DNA from: Lachnospiraceae bacterium
GTDB taxonomy: Bacteria; Bacillota; Clostridia; Lachnospirales; Lachnospiraceae
Length of the DNA: 64,000 nucleotides
Direction of reading: 5' to 3'
Assembly: GCA_017550165.1 (NCBI GenBank)
Contig: JAFZQH010000021.1
Span: 60,003 to 124,002, forward strand
The translations under genes were made by a program, and so were the position numbers. The notes under the pieces are model-generated. The model did no database searches, was not told the DNA's origin, and worked only from the letters and a program-made list of their open reading frames with translations. Numbering within the stretch: position 1 is the first letter of the stretch; every line of letters starts with the position of its first letter. Below are positions 46,784 to 55,163 of this stretch, piece after piece.

Positions 46784-47601
46784 TGGGTTTGTTTTCTGTT
46801 CCCAAAGAAGTTCTGTCTAATAAGCGTCTTGTGTTAACACTGGCGAAAAATGACTTCAAGACTCAGTTCTCGGGATCTTATCTCGGGACGGTCTGGGCCT
46901 TTGTTCAGCCTGTTGTTACGGTATGCGTGTACTGGTTTGTTTTTGAAAAAGCGCTTCATGCCGGAGGGGTCGGATTAAAGGACGGTATAACCGTACCTTT
47001 TGTTTTATGGCTTATAGCCGGCCTTGTTCCCTGGTTTTATTTTTCGGATGCCGTCTCAGGTGGGACAAGCGCTCTGATCCAGTATAATTTCCTGGTCAAA
47101 AAGGTGGTGTTTAATGTAAGCATCCTTCCGGTGGTGAAGGTCATGTCCGCTCTTTTTGTCCATTTGTTTTTTACCTGCTTTACTTTGATAATATTCTGGA
47201 TATATGGTATGGCCCCCGATATTTACACCTTGCAGCTGCTGTATTATATGTTTTGCATGTGTGTGCTTGTGACGGTAATTGTATACATTACATCGGCAGT
47301 GGTGGTCTTCTTCAGGGATCTTTCCCAGATCATCAATATTTTTTTACAGATATGCATCTGGGCCACGCCTATCATGTGGAATTTTGAGGCCCTTGCAGTC
47401 AGTCCTGTGCTAAAGACCATCTTTAAGCTCAACCCCATGTTTTATATCGTTCAGGGCTATAGGGACTGTCTGATAGGTAAGGTGGCTTTTTGGGAGCACA
47501 TGAATATGACCCTCTATTTCTGGGGTTTGATGATCATTTTATTCCTTATAGGGATGAATGTGTTTAACAGACTGAAAGTACACTTTGCAGACGTATTGTG
47601 A
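46783..47601 (+). CDS. ABC-2 type polysaccharide export permease (Wzm-like)
   Basis: 272 residues, about six membrane helices. Starts with NKRLVLTLAKNDFKTQFSGSYLG and PVVTVCVYWFVFEKAL, typical of TagG/Wzm permeases. Directly followed by the cognate ATPase. Exports an undecaprenyl-linked glycan or teichoic acid-like polymer. Confidence 0.93.
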   Translation: MGLFSVPKEVLSNKRLVLTLAKNDFKTQFSGSYLGTVWAFVQPVVTVCVYWFVFEKALHAGGVGLKDGITVPFVLWLIAGLVPWFYFSDAVSGGTSALIQYNFLVKKVVFNVSILPVVKVMSALFVHLFFTCFTLIIFWIYGMAPDIYTLQLLYYMFCMCVLVTVIVYITSAVVVFFRDLSQIINIFLQICIWATPIMWNFEALAVSPVLKTIFKLNPMFYIVQGYRDCLIGKVAFWEHMNMTLYFWGLMIILFLIGMNVFNRLKVHFADVL

Positions 47602-47615
47602 TAAAGAGGCTGAAT

Positions 47616-48893
47616 ATGGGTAACTATGCTATAGAAGCAGAACATATAAGCAAAATATACAGGCTGTATGACAAGCCTTCCGATCGCCTGAAGGAGGCCC
47701 TGGGTTTTTCGGGGAAGAAGAGAAGCCGGGAGCACCGCGCCTTAAATGATGTGTCCTTCAAGGTGGCTAAAGGGGAGACAGTGGGTATCATCGGTACCAA
47801 TGGTGCAGGTAAGTCTACCATTTTAAAGATCATCACCGGGGTTTTAAGCCCCACGGAGGGAAATGTGGTGATCGACGGCCGGATCTCAGCTCTTCTGGAG
47901 CTGGGTGCAGGCTTTAATATGGAGTATTCCGGTATTGAGAATGTCTATCTGAACGGTACAATGATCGGTTTTTCGAAAGAGGAGATAGATGCGAGGTTGC
48001 AGGATATCCTGGATTTTGCCGATATCGGAGATTTTGCCGGGCAGCCGGTCAAGACCTATTCTTCGGGAATGTTCGTAAGGCTGGCATTTGCAGTGGCTAT
48101 CAATATCGATCCGGAGATACTCATCGTTGACGAGGCTCTTTCCGTGGGAGATGTGTTCTTTCAGGCAAAATGCTTTCACAAATTCGAGGAGTTTAAAAAA
48201 GCAGGCAAGACCATTCTTTTCGTAAGTCATGACCTGGGCAGCATTGCCAAGTATTGCGACAGGGTCATACTGCTCAATAACGGGGCGGTGGTATCCGAGG
48301 GAAGCCCCAAAGAGATCATAGATATGTACAAGAAGCTTCTGGTGGGACAGTTGGAGGATGTGTCTGAGGAAGCGGGAGAAGAAAGAAAGGATAAACCTTC
48401 CGGTGATATCCCGGAGGGCGCACTTTGGAAGGATTCCATGCTCGTTAACTCAGAAGTGACGGAGTATGGCGGCGGAGAGGCCACTATAATCGATTACGGA
48501 ATATTTGACAGAAAGGGACTTCTGACCAATACTATAGAGAAGGGTTCGGATTTTACCATTAAAATGAGGGTAAGATTCAATGCCGAAGTGTCGGAGCCCA
48601 TATTCGCGTATACATTCAAGGATATCAAGGGGATGGAGATCACCGGCACCAATACAATGTATGAGAAGGCCTTTGTGGACAGGCGGCATCCCGGAGATGA
48701 AAATGTGGTATCCTTTACCCAGAGGATGACCCTTCAGGGAGGAGAGTACCTCTTATCCTTCGGATGTACGGGATACCGGGACGGGGAGTTTACAGTATAC
48801 CACAGGCTCTACGATGTATGTGACGTCAGTGTGGTATCCACCAGGCAGACGGTGGGTTATTTTGATATGTTCTCCAAAGTGGAGATAGAATAA
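47616..48893 (+). CDS. ABC polysaccharide export ATPase with C-terminal glycan-binding domain (Wzt-like)
   Basis: The ATG at 47616 has GAGG seven bases upstream; a GTG at 47598 overlapping the permease stop is the alternative. 425 residues: ATPase with GTNGAGKSTILKIITG, TYSSGMFVRLAFAVA and EILIVDEALSVGD, then about 170 residues (WKDSMLVNSEVTEYGGGEAT onwards) resembling the Wzt C-terminal beta-sandwich that recognises modified glycan ends. The extended form fits a capped or decorated polymer. Confidence 0.92.
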   Translation: MGNYAIEAEHISKIYRLYDKPSDRLKEALGFSGKKRSREHRALNDVSFKVAKGETVGIIGTNGAGKSTILKIITGVLSPTEGNVVIDGRISALLELGAGFNMEYSGIENVYLNGTMIGFSKEEIDARLQDILDFADIGDFAGQPVKTYSSGMFVRLAFAVAINIDPEILIVDEALSVGDVFFQAKCFHKFEEFKKAGKTILFVSHDLGSIAKYCDRVILLNNGAVVSEGSPKEIIDMYKKLLVGQLEDVSEEAGEERKDKPSGDIPEGALWKDSMLVNSEVTEYGGGEATIIDYGIFDRKGLLTNTIEKGSDFTIKMRVRFNAEVSEPIFAYTFKDIKGMEITGTNTMYEKAFVDRRHPGDENVVSFTQRMTLQGGEYLLSFGCTGYRDGEFTVYHRLYDVCDVSVVSTRQTVGYFDMFSKVEIE

Positions 48894-48920
48894 AAAAAGC
48901 ATAACCGGGAGGGAAAAGAA

Positions 48921-49373
48921 ATGAAAGCATTTATGAAAGAATTCAAGGAGTTTATTGCCAGGGGCAGTGTAATGGACATGGCAGTCGGTATCATCATAGG
49001 CGGGGCATTTACGGCTATCGTAACATCCCTCGTTAATGACATAATCATGCCTCTCGTGTCCATTATTACAGGAGGATTTGATTTTACCCAGTTAAATGTT
49101 ACGCTGGGAACGGGAGATAAGGCGGCTACATTAAACTACGGAGCATTTATAACTGCCATCATTAACTTCCTTATCATAGCCTTTGTAATATTCTCTATAA
49201 TCAAGGCTATCAACAAGCTGGCCAAGAAGAAAGAGGAAGAGCCGGATCCCACTACAAAGGAATGTCCTTACTGTAAGTCTGAGATCCCCATCGAGGCTAC
49301 AAAGTGCCCCCATTGTACATCTGAGGTGCCATTAGAAGAGAAAGAGGAAGCGGCTGAAACTGTTCAGGCGTAA
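48921..49373 (+). CDS. mscL: Large-conductance mechanosensitive channel with C-terminal zinc ribbon
   Basis: 150 residues. [22 protein letters not shown] is the TM1 pore helix signature, and [20 protein letters not shown] is TM2. After the channel, [22 protein letters not shown] gives two CxxC knuckles of a small zinc ribbon, absent from E. coli MscL. Acts as an osmotic safety valve. Its place inside the glycan operon is odd but on the same strand. Confidence 0.96.
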   Translation: MKAFMKEFKEFIARGSVMDMAVGIIIGGAFTAIVTSLVNDIIMPLVSIITGGFDFTQLNVTLGTGDKAATLNYGAFITAIINFLIIAFVIFSIIKAINKLAKKKEEEPDPTTKECPYCKSEIPIEATKCPHCTSEVPLEEKEEAAETVQA

Positions 49374-49386
49374 ATGATCAAGGTTT

Positions 49387-49770
49387 ATGGAATCAGAGAA
49401 GATCGTTGAGAAAGAAGAAAAGAAAAAACGCTCCCTGCTGAGCATTTGTGTTTTGCAGGGAGCAGTTATTGTGTTTACAATGGGTGGAGTATGCTCCAAA
49501 CTGGCAGGGGGATCGGAATTTTTGTCTCCCCGTTTTATCCTTTTTTACGGAGGACAGATACTCGTCCTTGCGGTATATGCCCTTATCTGGCAACAGATCA
49601 TCAAGAGGGTGGATCTTTCCGTGGCCTACGTTAACAGAGCCACGGCTATCCTCTGGTCCATGCTCTGGGCCGCGATCATTTTCGGAGAGGCCATAACATG
49701 GAAGAATATAATCGGTGTGTTACTGGTGGTGGCCGGGACTATCATCGTGAACGGAGAAGCGTATGAATAA
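49387..49770 (+). CDS. SMR/EamA-like small membrane protein A (flippase subunit candidate)
   Basis: 127 residues, four predicted helices. VDLSVAYVNRATAILWSMLWAAIIFGE is the small-multidrug-resistance/EamA half-repeat pattern also found in ArnE/ArnF. Next to a second such gene (8-base overlap) and to aminotransferase and glycosyltransferase genes, it probably forms a heterodimer that flips an undecaprenyl-linked sugar (inference). Confidence 0.75.
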   Translation: MESEKIVEKEEKKKRSLLSICVLQGAVIVFTMGGVCSKLAGGSEFLSPRFILFYGGQILVLAVYALIWQQIIKRVDLSVAYVNRATAILWSMLWAAIIFGEAITWKNIIGVLLVVAGTIIVNGEAYE

Positions 49771-50101
49771 CTGGATATGGTTGATAGCCCTGGGGTCATT
49801 GATCGCATCCGTATCTCAGGTGCTTCTGAAGAAAAGCGCAAAAAAGACATACTCCTCACTTATCAGGGAGTACTTTAATGTATATGTCATAGTGGGTTAT
49901 GCCATGATGGTGCTGGCTACCCTATGCGGTGTGATTGCCTATCATAAGGGGGTTCCCTATAAGAACGGTGTAATGCTGGAATCCGTCGGGTTTATCCTTG
50001 TGATGATATTCTCCAGGATCTTCTTTGGTGAGAAGATAACCAAAAAGAAGATCATAGGCAATGTTTTGATACTGGTTGGAATGGTAGTTTTTTATCTATG
50101 A
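49763..50101 (+). CDS. SMR/EamA-like small membrane protein B (flippase subunit candidate)
   Basis: 112 residues, four helices; KNGVMLESVGFILVMIFSRIFFGEKITKKK has the same half-repeat form. Overlaps both neighbours (8 bases upstream, 4 bases downstream), so it is translationally coupled. Partner of the preceding gene. Confidence 0.75.
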   Translation: MNNWIWLIALGSLIASVSQVLLKKSAKKTYSSLIREYFNVYVIVGYAMMVLATLCGVIAYHKGVPYKNGVMLESVGFILVMIFSRIFFGEKITKKKIIGNVLILVGMVVFYL

Positions 50102-51225
50102 TCAATTTTAATGAGCCCCCCTTTGTGGGAACAGAGATCAATTATATAAAGCAGGCGGTGGAGAACGGCCATTTGTGCGGTGACGGTCCCTTTACGAAGA
50201 AGTGCAGTGAAATGATGGAGAAGATGTTTGGTGTGCCCAAGGTGCTCCTTACCACGTCATGCACCCATGCTACTGAAATGGCTGCTATGCTGTGTGATAT
50301 CGGGCCGGGGGATGAAGTGATCATGCCCTCCTACACCTTTGTTTCCACGGCGGATGCCTTTGTATTAAGGGGCGCTGTGGCTGTGTTCGTGGATATCCGT
50401 CCTGATACCATGAACATGGATGAGAAGCTGATAGAAGCAGCTATCACGGATAAGACCAAGGCCATCGCTCCGGTTCATTATGCGGGAGTTGCCTGTGAGA
50501 TGGATACCATAATGGATATTGCAGATCGGCATAACCTGTATGTCGTAGAGGATGCGGCCCAGGGGATCTTTGCAAAGTATAAGGGAAGACCTCTCGGCAC
50601 CATAGGTGATCTCGGCTGCATTAGCTTTCATGAGACCAAGAATCTCTCCATGGGAGAGGGAGGAGCCCTTTTTATCAGGGATGAGAAGTATATTGAGAGA
50701 GCTGAGATAATAAGGGAAAAGGGAACCAACAGGAGTAAGTTTTTCCGGGGACAGATAGATAAATATACCTGGGTTGATGCAGGTTCTTCCTATCTTCCCG
50801 GCGAATTGAACGCGGCCTATCTCTATGCCCAGCTTGAGGCGGCTGAGGTTATCAACAAGGCGAGGATGGACTGCTGGAAGAGGTATAAGGGGAACCTTGA
50901 GGAGTTATCAGCAAGGGGATGTATCGAACTCCCCTTTATACCGGATGAATGTGAACATAATGCCCATATGTTCTATATCAAGGTTAAGGATATAGAAGAG
51001 AGGACAAGAATGATAGATTATCTGATGGAGCGGGACGTATACAGTGTATTTCACTATATTCCCCTCCATTCATCTCCGGCGGGGAAGCGTCTGGGACGTT
51101 TTGCGGGAGAGGATATATATACTACGAGGGAAAGTGAGAGGCTTATCAGGCTTCCCATGTACTACGGCCTGAAACTCGGCCAGGTGGACGAGATTTGCGA
51201 CAAGGTCAGGTCATTCTTCAATTAA
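50098..51225 (+). CDS. DegT-family sugar aminotransferase (WecE/RffA-like)
   Basis: 375 residues. PLP-binding lysine in ISFHETKNLSMGEGG, with VVEDAAQGIFAKYKGRPLG before it. The SFHETKN form is typical of WecE, which makes dTDP-4-amino-4,6-dideoxygalactose from the RfbB product. RfbA and RfbB are in the same operon, supporting that substrate (inference). Confidence 0.88.
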   Translation: MINFNEPPFVGTEINYIKQAVENGHLCGDGPFTKKCSEMMEKMFGVPKVLLTTSCTHATEMAAMLCDIGPGDEVIMPSYTFVSTADAFVLRGAVAVFVDIRPDTMNMDEKLIEAAITDKTKAIAPVHYAGVACEMDTIMDIADRHNLYVVEDAAQGIFAKYKGRPLGTIGDLGCISFHETKNLSMGEGGALFIRDEKYIERAEIIREKGTNRSKFFRGQIDKYTWVDAGSSYLPGELNAAYLYAQLEAAEVINKARMDCWKRYKGNLEELSARGCIELPFIPDECEHNAHMFYIKVKDIEERTRMIDYLMERDVYSVFHYIPLHSSPAGKRLGRFAGEDIYTTRESERLIRLPMYYGLKLGQVDEICDKVRSFFN

Positions 51226-51239
51226 GGGGACAAACATAC

Positions 51240-52181
51240 ATGAAGCTTTCAGTTGTGGTTCCGGTATACGGATGCAGGCAGGCACTGCCGGAACTCCACA
51301 GACGTCTTACGGATACACTGTCCGGTATTACAGATGAATATGAGATAATCCTTGTAAATGATAACTGCCCCCAGAATTCCTGGGAAGTTATCGAGGAACT
51401 CTGCGCCTCGGACCCACGCGTGGTGGGGATAGAACTGTCAAGGAATTTCGGGCAGATGAAGGCTATCCAGGCGGGGCTTGATGTATCCAAAGGAGACTGG
51501 GTGGTGGTCATGGACTGCGATCTTCAGGACCGGCCGGAGGAGATTGCAAGGCTGTACGAGAAAGCCATGGAAGGATATGATGTGGTCTTTGCAAGAAGGG
51601 CCCACAGAAGCGATGGATGGTTCAAGGTTTTCCTTTCCAATCTTTTCTATAAGGTATACCGCTACGCCACCGGGGTGGAATATGACGGCGCCATATCCAA
51701 CTTCAGCATTGTAAAACGGGTGGTGGTAGACAGTATATGCAGCATGAGAGAAGAGCACAGGGATTATTCCACTTATATCTTCTGGCTGGGATATAAAAGG
51801 GCTATTATTGATGTGGAGCATGACGCCCGTTATGAAGGAAAGTCATCCTACAGCTTCGGGAAGCGTATAGGACTTGCCCTTGAGATCCTGACCTCCCAGT
51901 CTGATAAGATATTAAAGTTCTTTGTCAAGTTGGGGATGGTCATGAGTTTTATATCATTTATTGCGATAATTATATTGGTGATTAAATATTTTCTTGATGA
52001 TGTCCCCATGGGATGGACCAGTACCATAGCTGCTATAGCCCTTGTGGGCGGTATCATAATCATGGTCATTGGAGTTGTGGGACTCTATGTTGGTAACACT
52101 TTTATGCAGTCGAAAGAGCGGCCGCTGTATTTTGTTCGTCAGATATTAAATCAAAAGGATAAAGATAATAATGGATCATAA
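51240..52181 (+). CDS. Undecaprenyl-phosphate glycosyltransferase (GtrB/ArnC-like GT2)
   Basis: The ATG at 51240 gives 313 residues. GT2 fold with VVPVYGCRQALPEL, LVNDNCPQNSWEVI and VVMDCDLQDRPEEI (DxD), and two C-terminal helices (about 232-290). This architecture transfers one sugar to undecaprenyl phosphate. With the SMR pair it mirrors GtrA/GtrB and ArnC/ArnEF systems. Confidence 0.9.
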   Translation: MKLSVVVPVYGCRQALPELHRRLTDTLSGITDEYEIILVNDNCPQNSWEVIEELCASDPRVVGIELSRNFGQMKAIQAGLDVSKGDWVVVMDCDLQDRPEEIARLYEKAMEGYDVVFARRAHRSDGWFKVFLSNLFYKVYRYATGVEYDGAISNFSIVKRVVVDSICSMREEHRDYSTYIFWLGYKRAIIDVEHDARYEGKSSYSFGKRIGLALEILTSQSDKILKFFVKLGMVMSFISFIAIIILVIKYFLDDVPMGWTSTIAAIALVGGIIIMVIGVVGLYVGNTFMQSKERPLYFVRQILNQKDKDNNGS

Positions 52182-53433
52182 GCTTCTGATTCTCGGGTCC
52201 ATGGATGAGTTTGTGGGGCTTACCCAAAAATCCGTGGCGAGAGGTTACGAAACCTTTGTATGCGATGGATACAACTTCGGGCCTGCCAAACGATTTGCGG
52301 ACCATTCTTACAATATAGATATAAGAAATGTGGAAAAAATAGCTGCCCTTATCAGAGAAGAGAAGATAGACGGCATCATTTCCTCCTTTTCGGACATTTT
52401 ATTTGAGTATCTTGTAAAGATTGCTGATCTTACCGGGTTAAAGACTTATTGCTCTGTAGAAAAGTCGGCATATCTTAGGGATAAGCCTAAGATGAAGGAG
52501 ATGTTTGAAAAGCTGGGGGTCCCTTTTGCAAAGAGCAGGATATTTACCTCGGTTCCGGGGGAGAATGACATCGCCGGTCTAAAAGCCCCCCTGGTAATGA
52601 AACCTCTTGACGGATACGGGTCAAGGGGGATTTTTGTTGTAGGTTCTGCAAAGGAGATAGCAGAGCGGTTTAATACCACTGCCGGATACTCCTCGGATAA
52701 AAAGACCGTTATTGTGGAGGAGTACAATGACGGATACGAGATCAATATGATGAACTGGGTTGTGGATGGCGAAGTTCACGTCATTTCCCTGGCTGACCGT
52801 GAAAAATCCGTGGAGATAAAGGGAGATATCCCGCATGTATCGCGGATCGCATATCCCTCCAGGATCATGGAGCACGTGTATTCCGATGCCAGGGAAATTG
52901 TCTCTAAGGTGGCTGAGTATACCGGGATCAAAAACGGTCCCTTGTGTATGCAGTTTTTCTACCGACCCGGCGATGGGATAAGGGTATGCGAATGTGCAGG
53001 ACGCATTTTCGGATATGAACATGAACTGGTGGAATACGGGAGCGGTCTTGCCATTGAAGACCTGCTTCTCGACTACGTATATGATGAGGAAAATATTAAA
53101 ACCAGGTTGTCCGGTCATGATCCCTTTGCTTTTAAGAATGTTGCGGGATTGTATTTCCACGGATTCGAGGGTAAAGTCACATGGAGTTTTGATGAGGCGA
53201 AGAAGGTTATTGATTCTCTGGGAGCGATAGATCACCTGTTTTACTACACAAAAGGTGAGGCGATATGTCACGAGATCGGCAATACCTCTTATATTCTGCG
53301 GGTATTTATCGGAGGGCAGAACCGCGACGATCTGGACGCTTTGACGAATAAGTATTATGACCAAATGAGAGTCTTGGATAAGGATGGCAAGAACGTGTTA
53401 TATTCAAGCCAGATGAAGGAGTACGATCTATGA
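52171..53433 (+). CDS. ATP-grasp ligase in the glycan operon
   Basis: 420 residues, overlapping the glycosyltransferase by 11 bases. N-terminal Rossmann-like LLILGSMDEFVGLTQKSVARG, ATP-grasp core with PLVMKPLDGYGSRGIFVV, VIVEEYNDGYEINMMNW and the metal-binding VCECAGRIFGYEHELVEY. Related to carboxylate-amine ligases. Given the amino-sugar genes, it may attach an amino acid or similar acid to the 4-amino group (inference). No known family member identified. Confidence 0.82.
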   Translation: MDHKLLILGSMDEFVGLTQKSVARGYETFVCDGYNFGPAKRFADHSYNIDIRNVEKIAALIREEKIDGIISSFSDILFEYLVKIADLTGLKTYCSVEKSAYLRDKPKMKEMFEKLGVPFAKSRIFTSVPGENDIAGLKAPLVMKPLDGYGSRGIFVVGSAKEIAERFNTTAGYSSDKKTVIVEEYNDGYEINMMNWVVDGEVHVISLADREKSVEIKGDIPHVSRIAYPSRIMEHVYSDAREIVSKVAEYTGIKNGPLCMQFFYRPGDGIRVCECAGRIFGYEHELVEYGSGLAIEDLLLDYVYDEENIKTRLSGHDPFAFKNVAGLYFHGFEGKVTWSFDEAKKVIDSLGAIDHLFYYTKGEAICHEIGNTSYILRVFIGGQNRDDLDALTNKYYDQMRVLDKDGKNVLYSSQMKEYDL

Positions 53434-54608
53434 ATACACCCTGCTATGTGATCAGAAAGAAGGAATTAGAGTCCAATATCCATCTGTTTAAAAAGGCGCT
53501 GGATACCCATTGGGGTAATAATAATACCCTGGCTTATTCCGTAAAGACCAATTCCTTTCCCTGGATCCTGAAGTTCATGCTGGATGCCGGATGCCACGCG
53601 GAGATCGTATCTGCGGACGAATATGATCTGGTAGAAAAGATCGGTTTTTCTAAGGGAAACATTATCTTTAACGGGCCGATCAAGACCAGGGAGTATTTTT
53701 TTAAGGCGCTTAGAAGCGGCAATATCGTTAACCTTGATTCCGAGAGAGAACTTGTGTGGCTGGAAGAATACGATGGCGCTGATGTGATCAATGTAGGGCT
53801 GCGGGTTAATTTTGACCTGGAGGCCGCCTGTCCCGGAGATACCGTATCCGGATCTGATGGCGGGCGTTTCGGTTATTGCTATGAAAACGGCGCTTTATCG
53901 GATGCTATCTCAAGGATCAGACAACTGAATAATGTTCGTATATCCGGGCTTCATATGCATGTCAGCACCTACACCCGGACTTTGAATGTATACAGGACTG
54001 TGGCTGATATGGCTTGCCGCATCAAGGATGAGTTCGGTCTTTCTCTTGACTTTATTGATATGGGCGGAGGCTTCTACGGTGGTCTTCCGGACAAGCCTTC
54101 TTACGCCGAATATGCCGAGGCAATGGCTTCTTCCTTGAAGTCTTCTTTTGATCCTGATGTCACCCGTCTTATCATTGAGCCGGGCGCTTCCGTTATCTGT
54201 GGTCCCATCGATCTGGTCACTTCTGTGCTCGATGTTAAGGATACCAACAGGAATCGTTTTGTGATCACCGATGGCAGCAGGATCTACATCGATCCTCACA
54301 TGAAGATGTCGTCGTACTTCTATGACTTTGAACTCGGATCTGATGATGCCAGAGCCCTTTTTCGTGGTGAGCAGGTTGTCTGTGGTATGACCTGTGTTGA
54401 AAGTGACCGGCTCATTCGCTTATCGGATTCTCCGGAACTTCGTCCCGGGGATCGGGTCATTTACCACAAAGCCGGCTCTTACACCATGTGCTACTCGCCC
54501 ATCTTCATCCAATACCTCCCGGACGTCTACGTCGAGGAAGAGGGCAACCTTTTCCGCGTCCGTGAAAAATGGTCGGCTGATGAGTATGTGCAGAAGTGCA
54601 GCTGGTGA
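53430..54608 (+). CDS. PLP-dependent decarboxylase, LysA/ornithine decarboxylase fold
   Basis: 392 residues, ATGA overlap with the ATP-grasp gene. PLP lysine in LAYSVKTNSFPW, GLHMHVST, IDMGGGFYGG (phosphate loop), IIEPGASV and catalytic Cys in MTCVESDRL. Fold type III as in diaminopimelate decarboxylase, but its place suggests a specialised substrate linked to the ATP-grasp partner rather than lysine synthesis. Last gene of the operon. Confidence 0.86.
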   Translation: MNTPCYVIRKKELESNIHLFKKALDTHWGNNNTLAYSVKTNSFPWILKFMLDAGCHAEIVSADEYDLVEKIGFSKGNIIFNGPIKTREYFFKALRSGNIVNLDSERELVWLEEYDGADVINVGLRVNFDLEAACPGDTVSGSDGGRFGYCYENGALSDAISRIRQLNNVRISGLHMHVSTYTRTLNVYRTVADMACRIKDEFGLSLDFIDMGGGFYGGLPDKPSYAEYAEAMASSLKSSFDPDVTRLIIEPGASVICGPIDLVTSVLDVKDTNRNRFVITDGSRIYIDPHMKMSSYFYDFELGSDDARALFRGEQVVCGMTCVESDRLIRLSDSPELRPGDRVIYHKAGSYTMCYSPIFIQYLPDVYVEEEGNLFRVREKWSADEYVQKCSW

Positions 54609-54626
54609 TTTGTTTTTATTTTATAG

Positions 54627-54655
54627 TTGACTTTTTTCGGGGGTAATGATATTCT
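54627..54655 (+). promoter_or_regulatory. Possible promoter upstream of the tRNA gene
   Basis: TTGACT (54627-54632), 17 bases, TATTCT (54650-54655). A terminator-like hairpin follows within 15 bases of the expected start, so read-through would be needed to reach the tRNA. No better promoter is visible nearer the tRNA. Confidence 0.4.
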
Positions 54656-54668
54656 ATCTGAGATGCGG

Positions 54669-54692
54669 AAGAAATCCCGAAGGGATTTCTTT
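54669..54692 (+). terminator. Terminator of the glycan operon
   Basis: AAGAAATCCC (54669-54678) pairs with GGGATTTCTT (54682-54691), followed by TTAT. Confidence 0.75.
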
Positions 54693-54740
54693 TATCGCTC
54701 AAGGCCGCTAGGCCCCCGCGATTGAGAATCGTGGTATTAT

Positions 54741-54825
54741 GCGGAAGTGTCGGAACTGGCAGACGAGCAAGACTAAGGATCTTGTGAGCAATGCGCTCGT
54801 GTGGGTTCAAGTCCCATCTTCCGCA
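54741..54825 (+). tRNA. tRNA-Leu, anticodon AAG
   Basis: Acceptor GCGGAAG/CTTCCGC with discriminator A, D-arm CGGAACTGGCAGACG, anticodon stem CAAGA/TCTTG with loop CTAAGGA giving anticodon AAG (codon CUU, more if A34 becomes inosine), a class II variable arm GAGC-N5-GCTC, and T-arm GTGGGTTCAAGTCCCAT. CCA is not encoded. A good class II leucine tRNA. Confidence 0.95.
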
Positions 54826-54831
54826 GGGAGT

Positions 54832-54869
54832 AAAAAGAGCTATAGCACCAAGGTGCTATGGCTCTTTTT
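54832..54869 (+). terminator. Intrinsic terminator after tRNA-Leu
   Basis: AAAAAGAGCTATAGCACC (54832-54849) pairs with GGTGCTATGGCTCTTTTT (54852-54869) with a 2-base loop; symmetric, with A- and T-runs, so possibly bidirectional. Confidence 0.88.
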
Positions 54870-54877
54870 CGCTTCCT

Positions 54878-54988
54878 GCGGAAGCGGACTTGAACCCATG
54901 GGTTCAAGGTCTCGCAAGCCGGCGGGACGGCTTGCTCGGTCGGCGCTAAACGCTCGTCCACCGGACGAGCAGCGCCCCATCTTCCGCA
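54878..54988 (+). other. tRNA-derived palindromic mosaic with cloverleaf-like potential
   Basis: GCGGAAG (54878-54884) and CTTCCGC (54981-54987) copy the acceptor stem of the adjacent tRNA, with the same A after it. Inside are an 18-bp perfect palindrome TTGAACCCATGGGTTCAA (T-arm halves head to head), GCAAGCC/GGCTTGC, and GGCGCT...AGCGCC enclosing GCTCGTCC/GGACGAGC. CCCATCTTCCGCA (54976-54988) exactly repeats the tRNA 3' end (54813-54825). It could be a rearranged tRNA remnant, an att-like duplication scar, or a tRNA-mimic RNA. Confidence 0.7.
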
Positions 54989-54995
54989 ATAAGGA

Positions 54996-55163
54996 GGCCA
55001 TCGGCTGATGCCGATGCCTTTGATTAAAGTGCCTGACGGCACGTATTATTATTCCTTAGTTATTATGCCGCCTTATCATAGTCAATTACAGAAACCTCTT
55101 GCAGGAGTTTCTTGGCTGTAGCAACTAATTCGTCCAGTTTCTTGACTACAGCGGATGAGTAGA
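54996..55163. other. Intergenic region between the tRNA mosaic and the ATPase gene
   Basis: Contains a hairpin ATCGGC/GCCGAT with GGC/GCC ends (54996-55018) and GTGCC/GGCAC (about 55030-55044). On the minus strand a short open stretch with no start codon ends at 55063. No complete gene is seen. Confidence 0.4.

Noticed and set aside
54627..54692. Small RNA gene from promoter to terminator before the tRNA
   Set aside because: The hairpin is more simply the terminator of the upstream operon, and the resulting RNA would be only about 30 nt.
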